In this document: piece after piece, positions 28,791 through 37,769 of the stretch | How the letters are laid out: each line of letters starts with the position of its first letter | Numbering within the stretch: position 1 is the stretch's first letter | Source: an uncultured Megasphaera sp. | GTDB taxonomy: Bacteria; Bacillota; Negativicutes; Veillonellales; Megasphaeraceae | Assembly (NCBI GenBank): GCA_900540735.1 | Contig: UQHB01000003.1 | Coordinates: 45,218-109,217, forward strand | Direction: 5' to 3' | Length of the DNA stretch: 64,000 bases | The notes under the pieces: model-generated | What the model was told of the DNA's origin: nothing | The model's input: the letters and a program-made list of their open reading frames with translations, nothing else | Databases searched by the model: none | Position numbers and translations under genes: made by a program

Positions 28791-29093
28791 TTATTGAATC
28801 GGATTATGTACAGTAACGAGCTTCGTCCCATCTGGGAAGGTCGCTTCGACTTGGACAGCAGAAATCATATCGGCTACGCCATCCATGACATCGTCTTTCG
28901 TGAGGAGCTTGCGACCTAATTCCATCAATTCTGTAACCCGTTTTCCGTCACGAGCCATTTCCATTAATTCCGAGCTAATGTAAGCCATTGCTTCGGTGTA
29001 ATTCAATTTTAAGCCCCGGGCGCGGCGTTCTTTAGCTAAGTTGCCAGCCGTATGGAGCATGAGCTTTTCCATTTCTTTCGGCGTTAATCTCAT
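28791..29093 (-). CDS. ureA: Urease gamma subunit
   Basis: 100 aa: [99 protein letters not shown], the full gamma subunit. First gene of an eight-gene urease operon, behind AGGAGG and a good promoter. Confidence 0.96.
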   Translation of the reverse strand: MRLTPKEMEKLMLHTAGNLAKERRARGLKLNYTEAMAYISSELMEMARDGKRVTELMELGRKLLTKDDVMDGVADMISAVQVEATFPDGTKLVTVHNPIQ

Positions 29094-29140
29094 TCGTAGA
29101 TTTCCTCCTCTATTTTAATTATAACAAAAGTTTTATTTAA

Positions 29141-29189
29141 AATTATTAATAATTCTAACTTATTGTACCACAATCATTAGCTATGTCAA
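29141..29189 (-). promoter_or_regulatory. Urease operon promoter with downstream palindrome
   Basis: Minus-strand -35 TTGACA (29184-29189), 16-bp spacer, -10 TACAAT (29162-29167). Immediately downstream is a perfect 14-bp palindrome AATTATTAATAATT (29141-29154), well placed to act as an operator over the start of transcription. The regulator is not known; a nitrogen, nickel or pH response is possible. Confidence 0.7.
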
Positions 29190-29322
29190 TCACTCATAGC
29201 TTTCTCTATCCCCCATGAGAGGATAGCGATAGGCTGTTATACCCATGGTTAAGCCATTTATAAAAGAAGAGCAAGTTAATATATTATTATCTCATGGATG
29301 ACTTTTATTTATTGCAATAAAA

Positions 29323-29365
29323 AAGCTCCTAAAATCCTGATTTCTCAGTCGAATTTTAGGAGCTT
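29323..29365 (-). terminator. Terminator of the ferritin gene
   Basis: 13-bp stem AAGCTCCTAAAAT/ATTTTAGGAGCTT, then a T-run on the minus strand (TTTTATTGC), 28 bp after the ferritin stop. Confidence 0.88.
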
Positions 29366-29392
29366 CTTCGCCTATACTATGTTCTTTTAAGA

Positions 29393-29905
29393 TTAAAGGA
29401 CTAATGTCGGTGCAGCGTATACACGTTTAGCCAAATCAGCATCTAAGAGATAAAGGCCTTTCGGGTCGTTGCCGAAGAGTTCGAATTTCTTGACTAAATC
29501 TTCTGTGTTCTTTTCTTCTTCGCCCTGTTCTTTGACGAACCAGTCGAGGAACTGCATGGTCCGGAAGTCTTTTTCTTCGTATGCTAAGGCATAAATATCG
29601 TTAATGGATTTGGTGATGAATTGTTCATGAGCTAAGGCAGCTTTTAAGGGGTCACCAAAGGATTTGAAATCTGTATTCGGCGCATCAATAGCTTTTAAAT
29701 TAATTTTTACGCCATTATTCCACAAGTATTGCATGAACAATTTAGCATGGTCCCGTTCTTCTTGGACTTGAATATCAAACCAGTTCGTAAAGCCATCGAG
29801 GCTTTCGCTCGCATAGTAGTTTTGAATATCCAAATATAAATATGCAGAAAACCATTCTTTATTGACTTGTTCATTCAAGGCTTTGACTAATTTTTTACTT
29901 AACAT
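29393..29905 (-). CDS. ftnA: Ferritin, iron storage protein
   Basis: 170 aa, four-helix bundle. Ferroxidase ligands can be seen in NKEWFSAYLYLDIQNYY (Glu 17), DIQVQEERDHAKLFMQYL (the Glu-x-x-His pair) and VKEQGEEEKNTEDLVKKFEL. No haem-binding Met typical of bacterioferritin is apparent. It stores Fe3+ in a 24-mer shell. Monocistronic, with its own terminator. Confidence 0.93.
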   Translation of the reverse strand: MLSKKLVKALNEQVNKEWFSAYLYLDIQNYYASESLDGFTNWFDIQVQEERDHAKLFMQYLWNNGVKINLKAIDAPNTDFKSFGDPLKAALAHEQFITKSINDIYALAYEEKDFRTMQFLDWFVKEQGEEEKNTEDLVKKFELFGNDPKGLYLLDADLAKRVYAAPTLVL

Positions 29906-30027
29906 AGTAGAAACACCATCCTTTACAAGTTTAACGGAGTTCTTTCTTCGTTCTCCCTAGTTGTACTACGTTTCCCTTTCATAGTCAATAGGTTAAAGCC
30001 AAGACTTACAGCATTTTCATGAGAATC

Positions 30028-31206
30028 TTACAATAAGCCTTCCTTTTCAAAAGCCTGTTTCAAATCGTCAATAATATCTTCTACATCTTCAATGCCGACG
30101 CTGAAGCGGAAGAACCCTTTGTGGAATTCTTCAGGGTATAAATACTGTCGTTCATCATCTTCGCCAAGGAAGACAATGAGGCTTTCGTCGTGGCCGAGAG
30201 ACACAGCTGACGTAATGACTTCTAAATGGCTCACGAAGCGGTTAAACGTATCGTGGTCGCCTTTGATACCAAAGGATAAGACACCGCCGTAGCCAGGAGC
30301 CATCTGTTTGGCTGCAATGGCGTGGCCCGGATGGCTTTCCAGACCCGGATAGGCAACGAAGGTAACACCAGGTACACTTTCGAGGAATTGGGCAATCTTC
30401 AAAGTACTGTCATTAATGCGCGCCATGCGCAGGCCTAAGGTCGCTACACCGCGCATGATGAGCCATGCGTTGAACGGGCTAATAGCTGCGCCAATATTGA
30501 CCTGTGCTTGGAAACGGACTTGGTCGAGGTATTTCTTCGGCCCAATAATCGCACCGCCTAAGGAATCGCCATGACCGTTAATGTATTTCGTCAAGCTTTC
30601 AATAACGAAATCAGCACCAAATTCTAAAGGCCGCTGGTTGTACGGCGACGCAAAGGTATTATCTACTGAAAGAAGTACGCCGTTGGCATGGGCAATGTCG
30701 GCAATAGCCTGAATATCGGCGACACCTAAGGTCGGGTTGCCCGGCGTTTCAATATGGACGAGCTTTGTCCCCGGTGTGACCGCTTTTTTCACAGCTTCTA
30801 AATCACTCGTATCGACAATCGTCGTGTTGACGTTAAATTTCGTATTAAATAATTCATGGAATAACCGATAGACAGCAATGTACGTAACGCTCGAAAAAAC
30901 GACATGGTCGCCGCTTTTCAGGAGTGTCCAGAACAGTGCCGACAAGGCCCCTACGCCGCTAGCGAGGACAACGGCATCTTCACCGCCTTCGAGGTCAGCC
31001 AATTTTTCTTGTAAATACCGCTGGTTCGTACCGCCGTTACGAGTGTATAAATTCGTATCAGACGACGACCAGTTGAGCGTGCTCGGGTCATAAGGTAAGG
31101 CATAGCAGTTCGCCATGTTAATGGGCGGCTTAATAGCCCCTGTGCCTTTATCAATATGTACGCCGCTATGGACAGCGCGTGTAGAAAAGCCTTTTTTCTT
31201 TGTCAT
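30028..31206 (-). CDS. Cys/Met-metabolism PLP enzyme (gamma-lyase/synthase type)
   Basis: 392 aa, fold-type I PLP enzyme of the cystathionine gamma-synthase/lyase family. ATG at 31206 is preferred to 31212 for spacing from AGGGG. Motifs: NLYTRNGGTNQRYLQEKLADLEGGEDAVVLASGVGA, VHIETPGNPTLGVADI, the Asp in LLSVDNTFASPY and the PLP lysine in ESLTKYINGHGDSLGG. Substrate (cystathionine, methionine, homocysteine or O-acylhomoserine) cannot be fixed from the sequence alone. The SAM-I riboswitch and terminator directly upstream tie it to methionine/cysteine metabolism. Confidence 0.9.
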   Translation of the reverse strand: MTKKKGFSTRAVHSGVHIDKGTGAIKPPINMANCYALPYDPSTLNWSSSDTNLYTRNGGTNQRYLQEKLADLEGGEDAVVLASGVGALSALFWTLLKSGDHVVFSSVTYIAVYRLFHELFNTKFNVNTTIVDTSDLEAVKKAVTPGTKLVHIETPGNPTLGVADIQAIADIAHANGVLLSVDNTFASPYNQRPLEFGADFVIESLTKYINGHGDSLGGAIIGPKKYLDQVRFQAQVNIGAAISPFNAWLIMRGVATLGLRMARINDSTLKIAQFLESVPGVTFVAYPGLESHPGHAIAAKQMAPGYGGVLSFGIKGDHDTFNRFVSHLEVITSAVSLGHDESLIVFLGEDDERQYLYPEEFHKGFFRFSVGIEDVEDIIDDLKQAFEKEGLL

Positions 31207-31230
31207 TGTCATTACCCCTACTAAAAAAAT

Positions 31231-31255
31231 AAGACGCCATAGCAAATGACGTCTT
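31231..31255 (-). terminator. Riboswitch-controlled terminator
   Basis: Stem AAGACG..CAT/ATG..CGTCTT followed on the minus strand by ATTTTTTT, between the SAM-I aptamer and the PLP-enzyme start. It is the expression platform: formed when SAM is bound, ending transcription early. Confidence 0.85.
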
Positions 31256-31257
31256 AT

Positions 31258-31391
31258 ACATAACAGTATCCTTCATCTGCCAGATAATATATCTGCTGGA
31301 ATTGGCACCTTTCCTCACGGAAGGTTGCCGCAGTGTCATCGGGCCAGTCCCTCTGCTGCTCTGGATGAATTTGTAAAACTATACTGTTATC
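31258..31391 (-). ncRNA. SAM-I (S-box) riboswitch
   Basis: On the minus strand the canonical S-box core is readable: TTCATCCAGAG, then AGAGGGACTGGCCC, then CGGCAACC, then AAGGTGCCAATTCCAGCAG, closing with GATGAAGG. P1 is ATTCATC/GATGAAG; it is extended outside by a perfect 10-bp pairing ATAACAGTAT/ATACTGTTAT that spans the whole aptamer. Followed by a terminator, so high SAM should switch off the downstream PLP enzyme. Confidence 0.95.
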
Positions 31392-31436
31392 ATATACTTT
31401 TAGTTGTATCTTGTCAATGGATATATGTCAATTTTA

Positions 31437-32261
31437 TTATAATCCTAAATGATAAATCCTATTGGCATTGTTGAAGAACACATCTTCCCAGTACCGTTCG
31501 GGAATGAAAGCCTTTACGAACGTCACGTAATCGCCAAGATTTGCCAAAGGCCAGTCCGTGCCAAACATGACGCGGTCGTACGCACCGACATAGCTCAGCC
31601 AATCATGAAGCATTTGGATATACCCCTTCTTTTCGCGCATGAACGCATCCATGTCGTGGATTTTTCCTTCTAAAAGGCCTGATAAATCGATGACGACGTT
31701 GTGATTCTTTTCAAACACAGCAATGGCATCTTGTAAGAAGGGATTACCAAAATGGCACATGACCATGGTTACCTTTGGGAATTTCACAGCCGCTTCATCC
31801 ATCGTCAAGGGATGGCTGTATTTTAAAAGGCCATTTTCTGTCGCCGTCAAGCCCATATGCATGGCTACAGGGACATCATATTTTTCAGCGAGCTTGTAAA
31901 TCGGGTCATACCGTTCATCAGATACGTAATAATGATTGTACCCTGGGTAGAGCTTAATGCCGCAGCATTGGGGCTTTTGTAAATTCGCTTCTACCTGTTC
32001 TAATGTAGCCCGTACGTTATCGTTCACTTTTGCCGAGTCGAGACCAATGCAGTACGATAAAAATTCAGGATACACGTGCGCATCTGGGTCGAGAGTCTTA
32101 TTGCTCATGACGATGCCGTGGGCATAATGGTACTGCTCATAGGATGCACGCAAATTTTCTTCGTTATTGACGTGCCCTGCTTCGATGGCGATTCGATCAA
32201 ACCCAGGGAAATCGCAAAAATGCATGTGACTATCAATGACTCGTAATCTCGTCGTTTTCAT
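31437..32261 (-). CDS. Amidohydrolase-2 family metal-dependent hydrolase
   Basis: 274 aa TIM-barrel protein. The metal motif VIDSHMHFCDF (HxH at ~12-14) opens it, with VPVAMHMG, VMCHFGNP and the terminal YDRVMFGTDWPLANLGDYV containing the metal-site Asp. This is the ACMSD/2-pyrone-dicarboxylate lactonase-like branch (decarboxylases and hydrolases); substrate unknown. It lies 15 bp after deoD in the same direction, so it may be cotranscribed with it. Confidence 0.82.
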   Translation of the reverse strand: MKTTRLRVIDSHMHFCDFPGFDRIAIEAGHVNNEENLRASYEQYHYAHGIVMSNKTLDPDAHVYPEFLSYCIGLDSAKVNDNVRATLEQVEANLQKPQCCGIKLYPGYNHYYVSDERYDPIYKLAEKYDVPVAMHMGLTATENGLLKYSHPLTMDEAAVKFPKVTMVMCHFGNPFLQDAIAVFEKNHNVVIDLSGLLEGKIHDMDAFMREKKGYIQMLHDWLSYVGAYDRVMFGTDWPLANLGDYVTFVKAFIPERYWEDVFFNNANRIYHLGL

Positions 32262-32276
32262 GTACTAGCCACTTCC

Positions 32277-32984
32277 CTAGCCTGCGATTGCCGTTTCGAG
32301 GGCAATGCGAATCATATCATCAAACGAAGTCTGCCGTTCTTCTGCCGTGCAAGCGGCCCCTGTCACTAAATGGTCACTAACCGTAAAGAGCCCCAGTGCC
32401 TGTACACCGTATTTCGCAGCGAGAACATAGAGGCCAGCCGTTTCCATTTCGACAGCCATAATACCGTACTTCGTCAATTTATCGTTGTCAATTTCTTCAT
32501 CATAGAAGCGGTCTACAGAAATGATATTACCTACGCGTACGTTGATTTTCTGTTCTACTGCTTTCGCATAGGCCGTTAAGAGTAAATTAAAGTCCGCAAT
32601 GGGCGCATAATTAATAGACGGCCCGAAAATGTTGCGAATAATGCCGGAATCCGTCGTCGCTGCTTGGGCAATAATGACGTCGCGGAGCTGAATATCCTTG
32701 CGCATAGCACCACATGTGCCGACACGGATGAGCTGTTTGACACCGTAGTCACGGATTAATTCATTGGCATAAATCGAAATAGACGGAATGCCCATGCCTG
32801 TGCCTTGGACGGAAATACGCTGGCCTTTATACGTGCCAGTGTAGCCGAAAATATTGCGAATGTGGTTATAGCACACGGGATTATCTAAGAATTTTTCGGC
32901 AATATATTTAGCCCGGAGCGGGTCCCCAGGAAGTAAAATACGGTCTGCAATTTGACCAGGTGCTGCTTCGATGTGTAAACTCAT
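32277..32984 (-). CDS. deoD: Purine nucleoside phosphorylase, DeoD type
   Basis: 235 aa, the hexameric PNP family. Characteristic segments: [27 protein letters not shown] (phosphate-binding GDP), [51 protein letters not shown] and [11 protein letters not shown] with the catalytic Asp. It phosphorolyses purine (deoxy)nucleosides for salvage. Start has AGGAGG upstream. Confidence 0.95.
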   Translation of the reverse strand: MSLHIEAAPGQIADRILLPGDPLRAKYIAEKFLDNPVCYNHIRNIFGYTGTYKGQRISVQGTGMGIPSISIYANELIRDYGVKQLIRVGTCGAMRKDIQLRDVIIAQAATTDSGIIRNIFGPSINYAPIADFNLLLTAYAKAVEQKINVRVGNIISVDRFYDEEIDNDKLTKYGIMAVEMETAGLYVLAAKYGVQALGLFTVSDHLVTGAACTAEERQTSFDDMIRIALETAIAG

Positions 32985-33025
32985 GAGTGTACCTCCTACA
33001 AATCAGTAAAATGTATTCTATTACG

Positions 33026-33733
33026 TTATATATCAAATAGCGATTGATTAACCCCATTTTCACGATGATAAATGCCGCGCCGTCTAGCGAGCATCATATC
33101 CGTCTGAATAGGCAGCCCAAACTGCTTCCCTAAGACTTCCCAGACTTGTGTCGGCTTAATGGCCCCTTCAGCAGTTTGGAAAATCCCCACTTCGAGGACC
33201 ACATTTTTGCCATCTAAGGTGCCCGTAATGGGTTCAATAACATGCTGCTTTACGTCAATAAGGCGGACTTTCTTCTTGCCTTTAACAGAAACCTTTTCAT
33301 ACATTACCTCTGTGGCTGTATTAAAGGCCTGTAAAGCTGTCTGCACTGCTTCTTCTGTAGCACCGTCTATGGTCGGTCCTAAGAGCATATACGTAGCATA
33401 ATTAGCTGCTGCCATGAGTTTGGTCGCCTTCGGGTCAATGTATTTTCCGTCGAGGACAGCAAAGCCATGGGGCGATTTTGTATTCATTCGTTCCATCACT
33501 TCTGGTACAGGGATTTTCGTTTCCAGTTCCATGTCCATGTATTCGACATCGGCCGATACACCGACACCCAAAGCCGAAGCGAAGCTCATTTTCATGTGCG
33601 GATTAAACCCTTCAGAATAGCAAATCGGCAAATTGGCCCGAATGATAACGTAGCGCACAGCTCGGGCAAAATCGAGGTGGGACAGAAACTGAATGGCCCC
33701 GTCTTTTTTAATAGCTAAACGTAGTCTTTCCAC
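33026..33733 (-). CDS. TIGR03936 / DUF2344 radical-SAM-associated protein
   Basis: 235 aa. Begins with MERLRLAIKKDGAIQFLSHLDFARAVRYVIIRANLPICYSEGFNPHMKMSFASALGVGVSADVEYMD, diagnostic of the family. It always pairs with the TIGR03960 radical SAM protein; here the two genes overlap by 26 bp. The activity is unknown; in many Firmicutes the pair precedes rng and rplU, suggesting a role in RNA or ribosome maturation (inference from context). Confidence 0.88.
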   Translation of the reverse strand: MERLRLAIKKDGAIQFLSHLDFARAVRYVIIRANLPICYSEGFNPHMKMSFASALGVGVSADVEYMDMELETKIPVPEVMERMNTKSPHGFAVLDGKYIDPKATKLMAAANYATYMLLGPTIDGATEEAVQTALQAFNTATEVMYEKVSVKGKKKVRLIDVKQHVIEPITGTLDGKNVVLEVGIFQTAEGAIKPTQVWEVLGKQFGLPIQTDMMLARRRGIYHRENGVNQSLFDI

Positions 33734-35597
33734 TGTCTCGTCCCTCCTTGTTATCGATAATGTGCACGCCCAGGTGCGGACATACGCCGCAACCTATACA
33801 TGACTGATGACGACAGTCATGGGTCAGAGCGGCATCACAAGCTCGTTTCCATTCGTGTTGCAAGAATTTTTTGGCTGCACCGTTGCTGAGATGATTCCAC
33901 GGCAAGGGTTCGTTCATATCACGCGTGCGCGCTGCATAGTAATCTGGGTCGATACCGGCCTTTTCAAAGGCTTCCATCCACGTATCGTAGTGGAACATTT
34001 CAGTCCAGCCATCGAATTTGCAACCTAATTTCCATGCTTCTAAGAGGACTTTCCCCATACGGCGGTCACCACGGGCAAAGGTCGCTTCGAGACGGCCTGT
34101 TTTCGCATCGTGATAATGATAGGAAATGTGTTTATCCCGGATAAGTCCTTTAATGAATTGCTGTTTCCGTTCGATTTCTTCAATCGGAAGCTGGCCGAAC
34201 CACTGAAAGGCTGTATGCGATTTAGGGACAAAACTGGACACAGAGACGGTCACTTTCCCGTTATTTTTCCCTGTCGTCTTACGGTATAAATTCAATACTT
34301 TATAAGCCAAATCAGCAATACCTGCTAAGTCTTCGTCCGTTTCTGTCGGCAGGCCCATCATGAAATAAAGCTTTACTGTAGACCAACCGTTATGGAAGGC
34401 ATTTTCGCAAGCAGACAGCAAGTCTTCTTCTGTAACGCCTTTGTTGATCACATCGCGCAATCGCTGCGTCCCTGCTTCAGGCGCAAAGGTCAAGCCGCTT
34501 TTGCGGACTTGCTGTACTTTTTTGGCAATATCGACAGAAAAACTATCGACACGAAGGGACGGCAAACTGACACTGACTTTCTTCCCTTTAAATTCTTCTA
34601 AAAGTAAATCGACGAGTTCAGGCAAGCAAGAATAGTCAGCCGAGCTGAGGCTCATAAGGGAAATTTCGTTATATCCTGAGTTTTCAATGATTTCTTTCGC
34701 TAATTGTACCAAATGCTGTGGTGTTTTTTCCCGAACAGGCCGATAGAGCATGCCGGCTTGACAGAAACGACAGCCACGACTGCAACCGCGGAAGAGTTCT
34801 AGCACAGCCCGATTATGGACGATGTCAATATTCGGCACAATCGGTTTCGTCGGGAAAAAGACCGTTTCTTCGTCAGCAACGACGCATTTTTCGATTTCTT
34901 TCGGTGCTTCTGGCGTATTGGGCACAAGGCCTGCAAAATTACCTTGTTCATCGTAGGCAGCATCGTAGAAAGAGGGCACATAATTCCCTTTTTGCTGGGC
35001 CAAGGTCTTCAATAAACCTTGTTTGCCACCTGGTTTTCCTGCTTTTTTCCAAGCAATCATCGTATCGGCTAAGAGTTGTGTCGATTCTTCTGATTCACCG
35101 AGGAAAAAGACATCGATGTAATCTGCTAAGGGTTCCGCATTATACGCGCACGGTCCGCCTGCTGCAATGAGGGGCATATCTTCGCCACGGTCTTTGGCAA
35201 AGATTGGAATGCCTGCTAAATCGAGCATATTCAAAATATTAGTAAAGCTCATTTCGTATTGAAGCGTAAAACCTACCATGTCAAAGTCGATGACCGGAGT
35301 CTTCGTTTCCAAAGAAAAAAGAGGGTATCCCTCTTTTCTCATGACCTCTTCCATATCGGGCCACGGCGCATAGACCCGTTCTGCTGCTACATCGTTCCGT
35401 TCGTTTAATAAGGCATATAAAATCCGCAGCCCCAAATGGCTCATTGCTACTTCATAGACATCTGGGAAACAATAGGCTACGGTTAAATCGACATCATCGT
35501 GTTTTTTGACTACACTATTCCATTCACCACCCACATACCGGGCTGGTTTACTTACTTTGCTTAATAAAATGGAATCTACGGATACCGCTTTAGACAC
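33708..35597 (-). CDS. TIGR03960 B12-binding radical SAM protein
   Basis: 629 aa. The N-terminal ~200 residues are a B12-binding-like domain (YCFPDVYEVAMSHLGLRILYALLNERNDVAAERVYAPWPDME). The radical SAM domain has the cluster motif CSRGCRFC in LFRGCSRGCRFCQAGMLYRPVREKTP (near residue ~280). A C-terminal Cys-rich tail CRHQSCIGCGVCPH (~605) may hold a second iron-sulfur site. The substrate is not known. Co-encoded with the TIGR03936 partner. Confidence 0.9.
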   Translation of the reverse strand: MSKAVSVDSILLSKVSKPARYVGGEWNSVVKKHDDVDLTVAYCFPDVYEVAMSHLGLRILYALLNERNDVAAERVYAPWPDMEEVMRKEGYPLFSLETKTPVIDFDMVGFTLQYEMSFTNILNMLDLAGIPIFAKDRGEDMPLIAAGGPCAYNAEPLADYIDVFFLGESEESTQLLADTMIAWKKAGKPGGKQGLLKTLAQQKGNYVPSFYDAAYDEQGNFAGLVPNTPEAPKEIEKCVVADEETVFFPTKPIVPNIDIVHNRAVLELFRGCSRGCRFCQAGMLYRPVREKTPQHLVQLAKEIIENSGYNEISLMSLSSADYSCLPELVDLLLEEFKGKKVSVSLPSLRVDSFSVDIAKKVQQVRKSGLTFAPEAGTQRLRDVINKGVTEEDLLSACENAFHNGWSTVKLYFMMGLPTETDEDLAGIADLAYKVLNLYRKTTGKNNGKVTVSVSSFVPKSHTAFQWFGQLPIEEIERKQQFIKGLIRDKHISYHYHDAKTGRLEATFARGDRRMGKVLLEAWKLGCKFDGWTEMFHYDTWMEAFEKAGIDPDYYAARTRDMNEPLPWNHLSNGAAKKFLQHEWKRACDAALTHDCRHQSCIGCGVCPHLGVHIIDNKEGRDSGKTTFSY

Positions 35598-35615
35598 GCC
35601 ATTTCCTCCTAATCC

Positions 35616-36716
35616 TTAAAATATCATCGTTTGTTGTCGCATATAAATACTGAGTAAAATACCGAGACTCATCATGTTCGTCGTCAGCGCACTGACACCA
35701 TAGCTCATAAAAGGCAAAGGAATCCCTGTAACAGGCATAATGCCGCAAGTCATACCCACATTGACTAAAACCTGAAAGGCCCACATGGAAATAATCCCAG
35801 TCGCCAAAAGCATGCCAAAGGGGTCCTTGCATTCGCGGGCAATCATGAGGCCCCGATAAATGAGGACGAAGTATAAAAATAACAAGAACAAGCACCCTAA
35901 AAAGCCTAATTCTTCACCAACAACAGAAAAGATAAAGTCTGTATGGTTTTCTGGCAAGAAGTTTAACTGGCTCTGCGTCCCTTCAAAGAGACCTTTCCCG
36001 AAGAGCAAGCCTGAACCAATAGCAATTTTAGACTGAATAATATGGTACCCTGCGCCGAGAGGGTCAGCATTTGGATTTAAGAAAACCGTAATACGGGACT
36101 TCTGATAATCTTTTAAGAAATGCCAGCCTAAGGGTGCTAAGACGACGCCAATGATGGCACAATTGCGCAAAATAGAAAGCTTAATTTTCGCCACAAAGAG
36201 CATGCCTAAACCAATCGCTAAGAAGACGAGACTGGTCCCTAAGTCCGGCTGTTTTAAGACGAGCAAAAAGGGAATCCCTGTAAACAAGGCAAAAGGCAAA
36301 ATGCTCCTGACGGTCCGCACGTGCCCGACTTTATCGGAAAGCATAGCGGCCATGCAGACAATCATGATTAATTTCGAAAACTCTGACGGCTGTAACGTAA
36401 TAGGCCCTAATTGAATCCACCGCTGTGCCCCTAAGGCCGAAGTCCCGACGAACATGACGGCAACGAGTATTAATAAGTTAATCGCATACAAGGGCTTCAT
36501 GTACTTTTTCAGTTTCGTATAGTCTAAGCGACTGAAAAAGATGATGATCATAAGGTCCACAATAAATGCGGCCCCTTGTTTTGCCACGAAATCGTAGTTC
36601 ATGGCTCCTTTATTAATATGAGTAGCACTACCGATAATGCATAAGCTAATAAAGACAATGAGCATGCACACGACGAGTGCTACTTTATCTAAATTTTTCC
36701 ATTCTCTCTTAAACAT
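35616..36716 (-). CDS. rodA: RodA, peptidoglycan glycosyltransferase of the elongasome
   Basis: 366 aa SEDS-family membrane protein. Conserved segments: GAQRWIQLGPITLQPSEFSKLIMI, LKQPDLGTSLVFLAIGL, the large periplasmic loop with YHIIQSKIAIGSGLLFGKGLFEGTQSQLNFLPENHTDFIFSVVGEELGFLG, and TGIPLPFMSYGVSALTTN near the end. It polymerises lipid II for side-wall growth together with PBP2 (mrdA), encoded two genes upstream. RodA rather than FtsW by neighbours. Confidence 0.93.
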   Translation of the reverse strand: MFKREWKNLDKVALVVCMLIVFISLCIIGSATHINKGAMNYDFVAKQGAAFIVDLMIIIFFSRLDYTKLKKYMKPLYAINLLILVAVMFVGTSALGAQRWIQLGPITLQPSEFSKLIMIVCMAAMLSDKVGHVRTVRSILPFALFTGIPFLLVLKQPDLGTSLVFLAIGLGMLFVAKIKLSILRNCAIIGVVLAPLGWHFLKDYQKSRITVFLNPNADPLGAGYHIIQSKIAIGSGLLFGKGLFEGTQSQLNFLPENHTDFIFSVVGEELGFLGCLFLLFLYFVLIYRGLMIARECKDPFGMLLATGIISMWAFQVLVNVGMTCGIMPVTGIPLPFMSYGVSALTTNMMSLGILLSIYMRQQTMIF

Positions 36717-36725
36717 GTATAACTC

Positions 36726-37745
36726 CTATCGGCGATAATGCCGCCATGCCATAGATTGTTGTTTCCGATTACGCAAGGATAAGCGCGGCTGTACGATACA
36801 CTCCATCTCTTCTTCCTCGTCGTCAAGGTCTTCTGTTGCTGGCAACGGCGCAGCTGTACCATTCCAAATAGCAGCAGCTTTTTCGAGTTCTGCTGCAGCT
36901 AAGGCTTTCATTTTTCCTAAGTTGCCTAGCTCTTCCGTGTCTGTCGTATCCACTTCCGGGGCAGCTGGAGAAGTCACGCCTAATAGGGCTTCCCGTTCGG
37001 GCAAGAGCGGCAAGAGTGACGCAATGTCCGGACTTGTCCCATCTTGGAGATATGTCACAGTCTTCGCTAAGGCTTGGAATAAGGGTTCTGTATTTACAAC
37101 ATCACACAACGTGCCCCGTTGAGCCGCTTCATGGACTGTCGGGTCATGAGGCAAGACACCGGCTACGTGTTCTGGATTTAAGAGCTGCATCATTTCTTCG
37201 ACAGCTACGTAGCCTGGGTCTTTGCGGTAAAAATTATTGAATAACACGTCGTAGTTAAAGCGTTTGTGTTTATTGCAAAACTGCATGAGCCGCGCTGTAT
37301 CACGCATAGACGACCACGTCGGCTCGACGACGAAGAAAATGCGATCCACAATAGAAACAGCATTTTTATAGGCTCTTCCCCGTCCGGGCGGACAATCGAC
37401 AATGGTAAAATCATAGGGCTTAGCTAAGGTTTCGACAATGTATTGATACGTTGGCGCATCGATTTTTTCCCACGTATGCTTTTGGCTCGCTGCCATGAAG
37501 TCCAGGCCCTCTGTCACGTGGAGCACGGCTTCTTGCGGATGGCACCGCTTCTTCATGACATCGCCTATATCATAGAGCACCTCATCTTGCATGCCAAAGA
37601 GTAAATCTAAATTCCGCAGGCCCATATCGGCATCGACAGCAAGGACGTGATAGCCTTGCCGCTGCAGTGCCAAAGATAAGGTTGCAGTCACAAAGGTTTT
37701 GCCAACGCCGCCTTTACCAGAGGCTATTGCAATAATCGTAGACAT
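36726..37745 (-). CDS. MinD/ParA-like ATPase in the shape operon
   Basis: 339 aa. The deviant Walker A motif SGKGGVGKTFVTATLSLALQ (residues ~9-18) and DADMGLRNLDLLFGM mark the MinD/FlhG branch; DFTIVDCPPGRGRAYKNAV is the switch II region. The last ~100 residues form an acidic, low-complexity extension (ATEDLDDEEEEMECIVQP) ending in basic RLSLRNRKQQSMAWRHYRR, in place of a standard MinD membrane helix. No minC or minE adjoins it. Its place between mrdA and rodA suggests a role in positioning wall synthesis or division. Confidence 0.8.
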   Translation of the reverse strand: MSTIIAIASGKGGVGKTFVTATLSLALQRQGYHVLAVDADMGLRNLDLLFGMQDEVLYDIGDVMKKRCHPQEAVLHVTEGLDFMAASQKHTWEKIDAPTYQYIVETLAKPYDFTIVDCPPGRGRAYKNAVSIVDRIFFVVEPTWSSMRDTARLMQFCNKHKRFNYDVLFNNFYRKDPGYVAVEEMMQLLNPEHVAGVLPHDPTVHEAAQRGTLCDVVNTEPLFQALAKTVTYLQDGTSPDIASLLPLLPEREALLGVTSPAAPEVDTTDTEELGNLGKMKALAAAELEKAAAIWNGTAAPLPATEDLDDEEEEMECIVQPRLSLRNRKQQSMAWRHYRR

Positions 37746-37769
37746 GAAGAAGGCTCCTTTCGTTATGCA

